Positions 62,135-64,000 of a DNA stretch of 64,000 nt are shown piece by piece. The notes under the pieces were generated by a model. It saw only the letters and a program-made list of their open reading frames with translations. It was not told the origin of the DNA and did not search any database. A program made the position numbers and the translations under genes. Source of the DNA: Candidatus Paracaedibacteraceae bacterium (GTDB taxonomy: Bacteria; Pseudomonadota; Alphaproteobacteria; Paracaedibacterales; Paracaedibacteraceae); the NCBI GenBank assembly GCA_019636055.1, contig JAHBYH010000003.1, forward strand, positions 139,501 through 203,500, read 5' to 3'. Numbering within the stretch: position 1 is the stretch's first letter; every line of letters starts with the position of its first letter.

Positions 62135-63466
62135 TCATTTGTTCTCTGTTATCTCGCGCCCTGATGGCATATCTTGATCAAATTGATTTCCAGCTTGGAA
62201 TGCTCTTTCATCAAGGGACGACCAACCCGGGCCTTCGAATCCTCGTGAGATCGTTTCCCCCATAGAAGAAAAATCTGGGCTATCGGATGATTCTCGTGGT
62301 GCTGAATTATCATCAGTATTTTTTCCAAGGCTCGCTATATCTGGAAGGATATCAGGGTTATCCGCGTGATCATCTGATGAGGATTCACGGAGACGGCGTT
62401 CCTCCTCTTCTTCATCCTGTCGTTTAAGTTGTCGCATGAGATTTAAAAGTTCTTCGGCAGTTGCGTTCGGTTTTTGTTTAATAGCCCGATCAAAGTAACC
62501 GTTCATGACATCTAGATAACGTGACAATTCTAATGTTGATTTTAACCAAGCGGTTATTGCTTTCTTGCGCATCTCAGGATTATTTTTTGTAAGGATGGTT
62601 ACAATCTCTGAGCCAATCGCGGCTAGGTGTTTGTCACGCTGGGTATTCACATCTCTGGTGAATTGTTCTGTAGTTCGTCCCCATTTCCCCCCACTCACAA
62701 AGTGACAGGCACCTTCGAAGCATTTGCGAATAAAGCCGGGGAGATTTAGAATGTCAAAGCCAATTCTTTTTAAGTCATCTGCGGAAAATATAATTTTTTC
62801 ATCTAATATACCAAGCAGTTCTGTTTTTAATCCTGTTAGAGCATCAACAAGGTCAATATAATTTTTTAGTCGGTCTAAAGTAAAGTTCCAAAGGGTAATA
62901 ATTGTCATATCCTGGGTTAAACTGATCGCTGGCTTTGTTGATAGATTCATTCCCATAAAATCTCGCATGCCATTAATTAAATTTGTACTATCATCAACTA
63001 ACCCTATTTCGCTCGTCAGTATACTGAGTCTTGAAATTAATTTTTGGCTGGGATTCCCATCTAAAACTTTTGGTTTTTCGTTTGCTAGATTATCAAGAAC
63101 TGGTGTTTGTTGTTCTTGGATCTGCTGAAGTAACATCTGATTGAGGATTACTAATGATTTTGAAAGGTCGATATAATGCTTTAAGGAGTTAAGACTTACA
63201 TCCCATAAAACAAGCATTGTTGCATGATTTACGGCAATAACACCCCGTTGATTTGAACTCGGAGTTAATTCATTAATTCCTTCTTGTAATGTTTGGATTG
63301 GTTGACTCAGTTTTTTATCTAGCCTAGGCATGAGATTTATTAATTTGCTAATTAAAGCTTGTTTAACAGGTAAAAGTTGGTCGCCCCCAGATGATTCAGA
63401 TGGTTGTGAATCCATTGCATTGGAAAAATTTAAGGTTAAAAGCGCAGTGGTGATAAGTCTAATCAT
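62135..63466 (-). CDS. Exported protein of unknown function with an internal duplication (443 residues)
   Basis: I do not recognise this protein. A signal peptide (residues 1-17, ending FSNA) precedes two similar segments of about 80 residues. LISKLINLMPRLDKKLSQ to LWDVSLNSLKHYIDLSKSLV matches LISRLSILTSEIGLVDDS to LWNFTLDRLKNYIDLVDALT, with shared L-W, L-K and NYIDL/HYIDL. The middle region carries further helices, and the last 100 residues are Asp/Ser-rich and disordered (SSSDDHADNPDILPDIASLG). It lies 13 bases after the coiled-coil gene, so the two probably form an operon. Confidence 0.75.
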   Translation of the reverse strand: MIRLITTALLTLNFSNAMDSQPSESSGGDQLLPVKQALISKLINLMPRLDKKLSQPIQTLQEGINELTPSSNQRGVIAVNHATMLVLWDVSLNSLKHYIDLSKSLVILNQMLLQQIQEQQTPVLDNLANEKPKVLDGNPSQKLISRLSILTSEIGLVDDSTNLINGMRDFMGMNLSTKPAISLTQDMTIITLWNFTLDRLKNYIDLVDALTGLKTELLGILDEKIIFSADDLKRIGFDILNLPGFIRKCFEGACHFVSGGKWGRTTEQFTRDVNTQRDKHLAAIGSEIVTILTKNNPEMRKKAITAWLKSTLELSRYLDVMNGYFDRAIKQKPNATAEELLNLMRQLKRQDEEEEERRLRESSSDDHADNPDILPDIASLGKNTDDNSAPRESSDSPDFSSMGETISRGFEGPGWSSLDERAFQAGNQFDQDMPSGREITENK

Positions 63467-63479
63467 ATGGGGGACTTTC

Positions 63480-64000
63480 TTACTGGGATAACTTCTGAAG
63501 AAGTTCTTCTAAACTAGGTAATTCTTGATCGACTCGGCCTTGATCTTCACGTAGTATTTGAATTTTTTGTCTAAGATCGTCAACTAACCTTTGCTTTTCT
63601 TGATCGATTTGCCCTGATTGTTGGACTAACCGTGCTAGAGTTTCAATTTGCTTTTGAATTTGCATGACAGCTTCACCCGATTGCTTAGATAAATTTTCAA
63701 GTTGGGCCATTTTTCCAAGGATAGACTGAATAGATGCTGACAGATTTTGGGTCAAGTCTTCAGCTTCGATTCCCAAGTCCAAACCTTGTCCTATATTAGT
63801 CCGAGCATATTCTTCATGTTTGCGTGCGCTCTCAATACTACGTAAGGCCTCTTCTGGATTAATACGTACTTTTTCTGATCGAAGTCGCATAGCTTGGCGT
63901 ATTTTTGTCTTTGCGTCTAGTGCTTCACCTGAGCTTACTTTCCCCGGAAACAATGTTTCCCAATCATTTTGTATCAGACGCAAATTTAAATCTGCATCTG
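63480..64000 (-). CDS. Coiled-coil protein, C-terminal part, cut by the window edge
   Basis: The frame is open to the last base of the window with no good start, so the N-terminus lies outside. An internal TTG at 63983 is not a credible start. The visible 173 residues are highly charged and Gln-rich with long heptad-like helices: LSASIQSILGKMAQLENLSK, AVMQIQKQIETLARLVQQSG and QKIQILREDQGRVDQELPSL. I cannot name it. The exported 443-residue gene follows 13 bases downstream. Confidence 0.7.
   Translation of the reverse strand, partial: DADLNLRLIQNDWETLFPGKVSSGEALDAKTKIRQAMRLRSEKVRINPEEALRSIESARKHEEYARTNIGQGLDLGIEAEDLTQNLSASIQSILGKMAQLENLSKQSGEAVMQIQKQIETLARLVQQSGQIDQEKQRLVDDLRQKIQILREDQGRVDQELPSLEELLQKLSQ

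Overview
The window reads as chromosomal DNA of an AT-rich alphaproteobacterium living inside a eukaryotic host, most like a Holosporales-type protist endosymbiont (placement inferred, genus not resolved). The housekeeping genes are of alphaproteobacterial type: skp-lpxD-fabZ-lpxA-lpxI, a B12-dependent ribonucleotide reductase (NrdJ) behind tandem NrdR boxes, a MidA-like methyltransferase, MaeB, a phasin and a RodZ-type protein. The tRNA-His encodes G-1 and C73, unlike many free-living alphaproteobacteria. No insertion sequence, prophage, CRISPR array or rRNA was seen.

Layout: 1-4.8 kb holds the end of an Old Yellow Enzyme gene, a secreted OTU-like protease, a GT4 glycosyltransferase, tRNA-His, an MFS transporter and rpsU. 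5.2-9.1 kb: a 780-residue exported ORFan and the MBL-fold/tatD pair. 9.3-13.7 kb: the lipid A/fatty acid cluster, ending in rnc where lpxB is usually found. 13.7-17.7 kb, minus strand: pgeF, midA, lgt and a hipBA pair whose HipA looks catalytically dead. 17.9-24 kb: algH, an exported ORFan, a CCA-adding enzyme, tRNA-Arg, tRNA-Gln, a low-complexity exported protein and a RhlE-like helicase. 24-31.6 kb is rich in putative host-interaction genes: an exported papain-like protein ending in CVIM, lpxC, a frameshifted HTH gene with its partner, a pseudokinase/membrane-protein pair, a Sel1-like protein and an exported F-box protein. 31.8-36.7 kb: phasin, an EnvZ/OmpR-like pair and lpdA-lipA. 36.8-40 kb: three exported ORFans, two of them tandem paralogues. 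40-52 kb: maeB-mgtE-pepP, mgtC, rodZ, gcvPB, an S9 peptidase with a signal peptide and small exported ORFans. 52-55.2 kb: rpsB-tsf-pyrH-frr. 55.4-57.2 kb: two ORFans. 57.2-64 kb: nrdJ, greA, a peroxiredoxin and two more ORFans.

The most interesting signal is a scattered set of single genes for Sec-signal proteins carrying eukaryote-like features: an OTU-type cysteine protease, an F-box, a papain-like enzyme with a polybasic CaaX tail ending in the same four residues as K-Ras4B, and paralogues with Ser/Thr-Pro-rich tails. Together they suggest interference with host ubiquitin and membrane signalling. The motifs are visible in the sequence; the functions are inferred.
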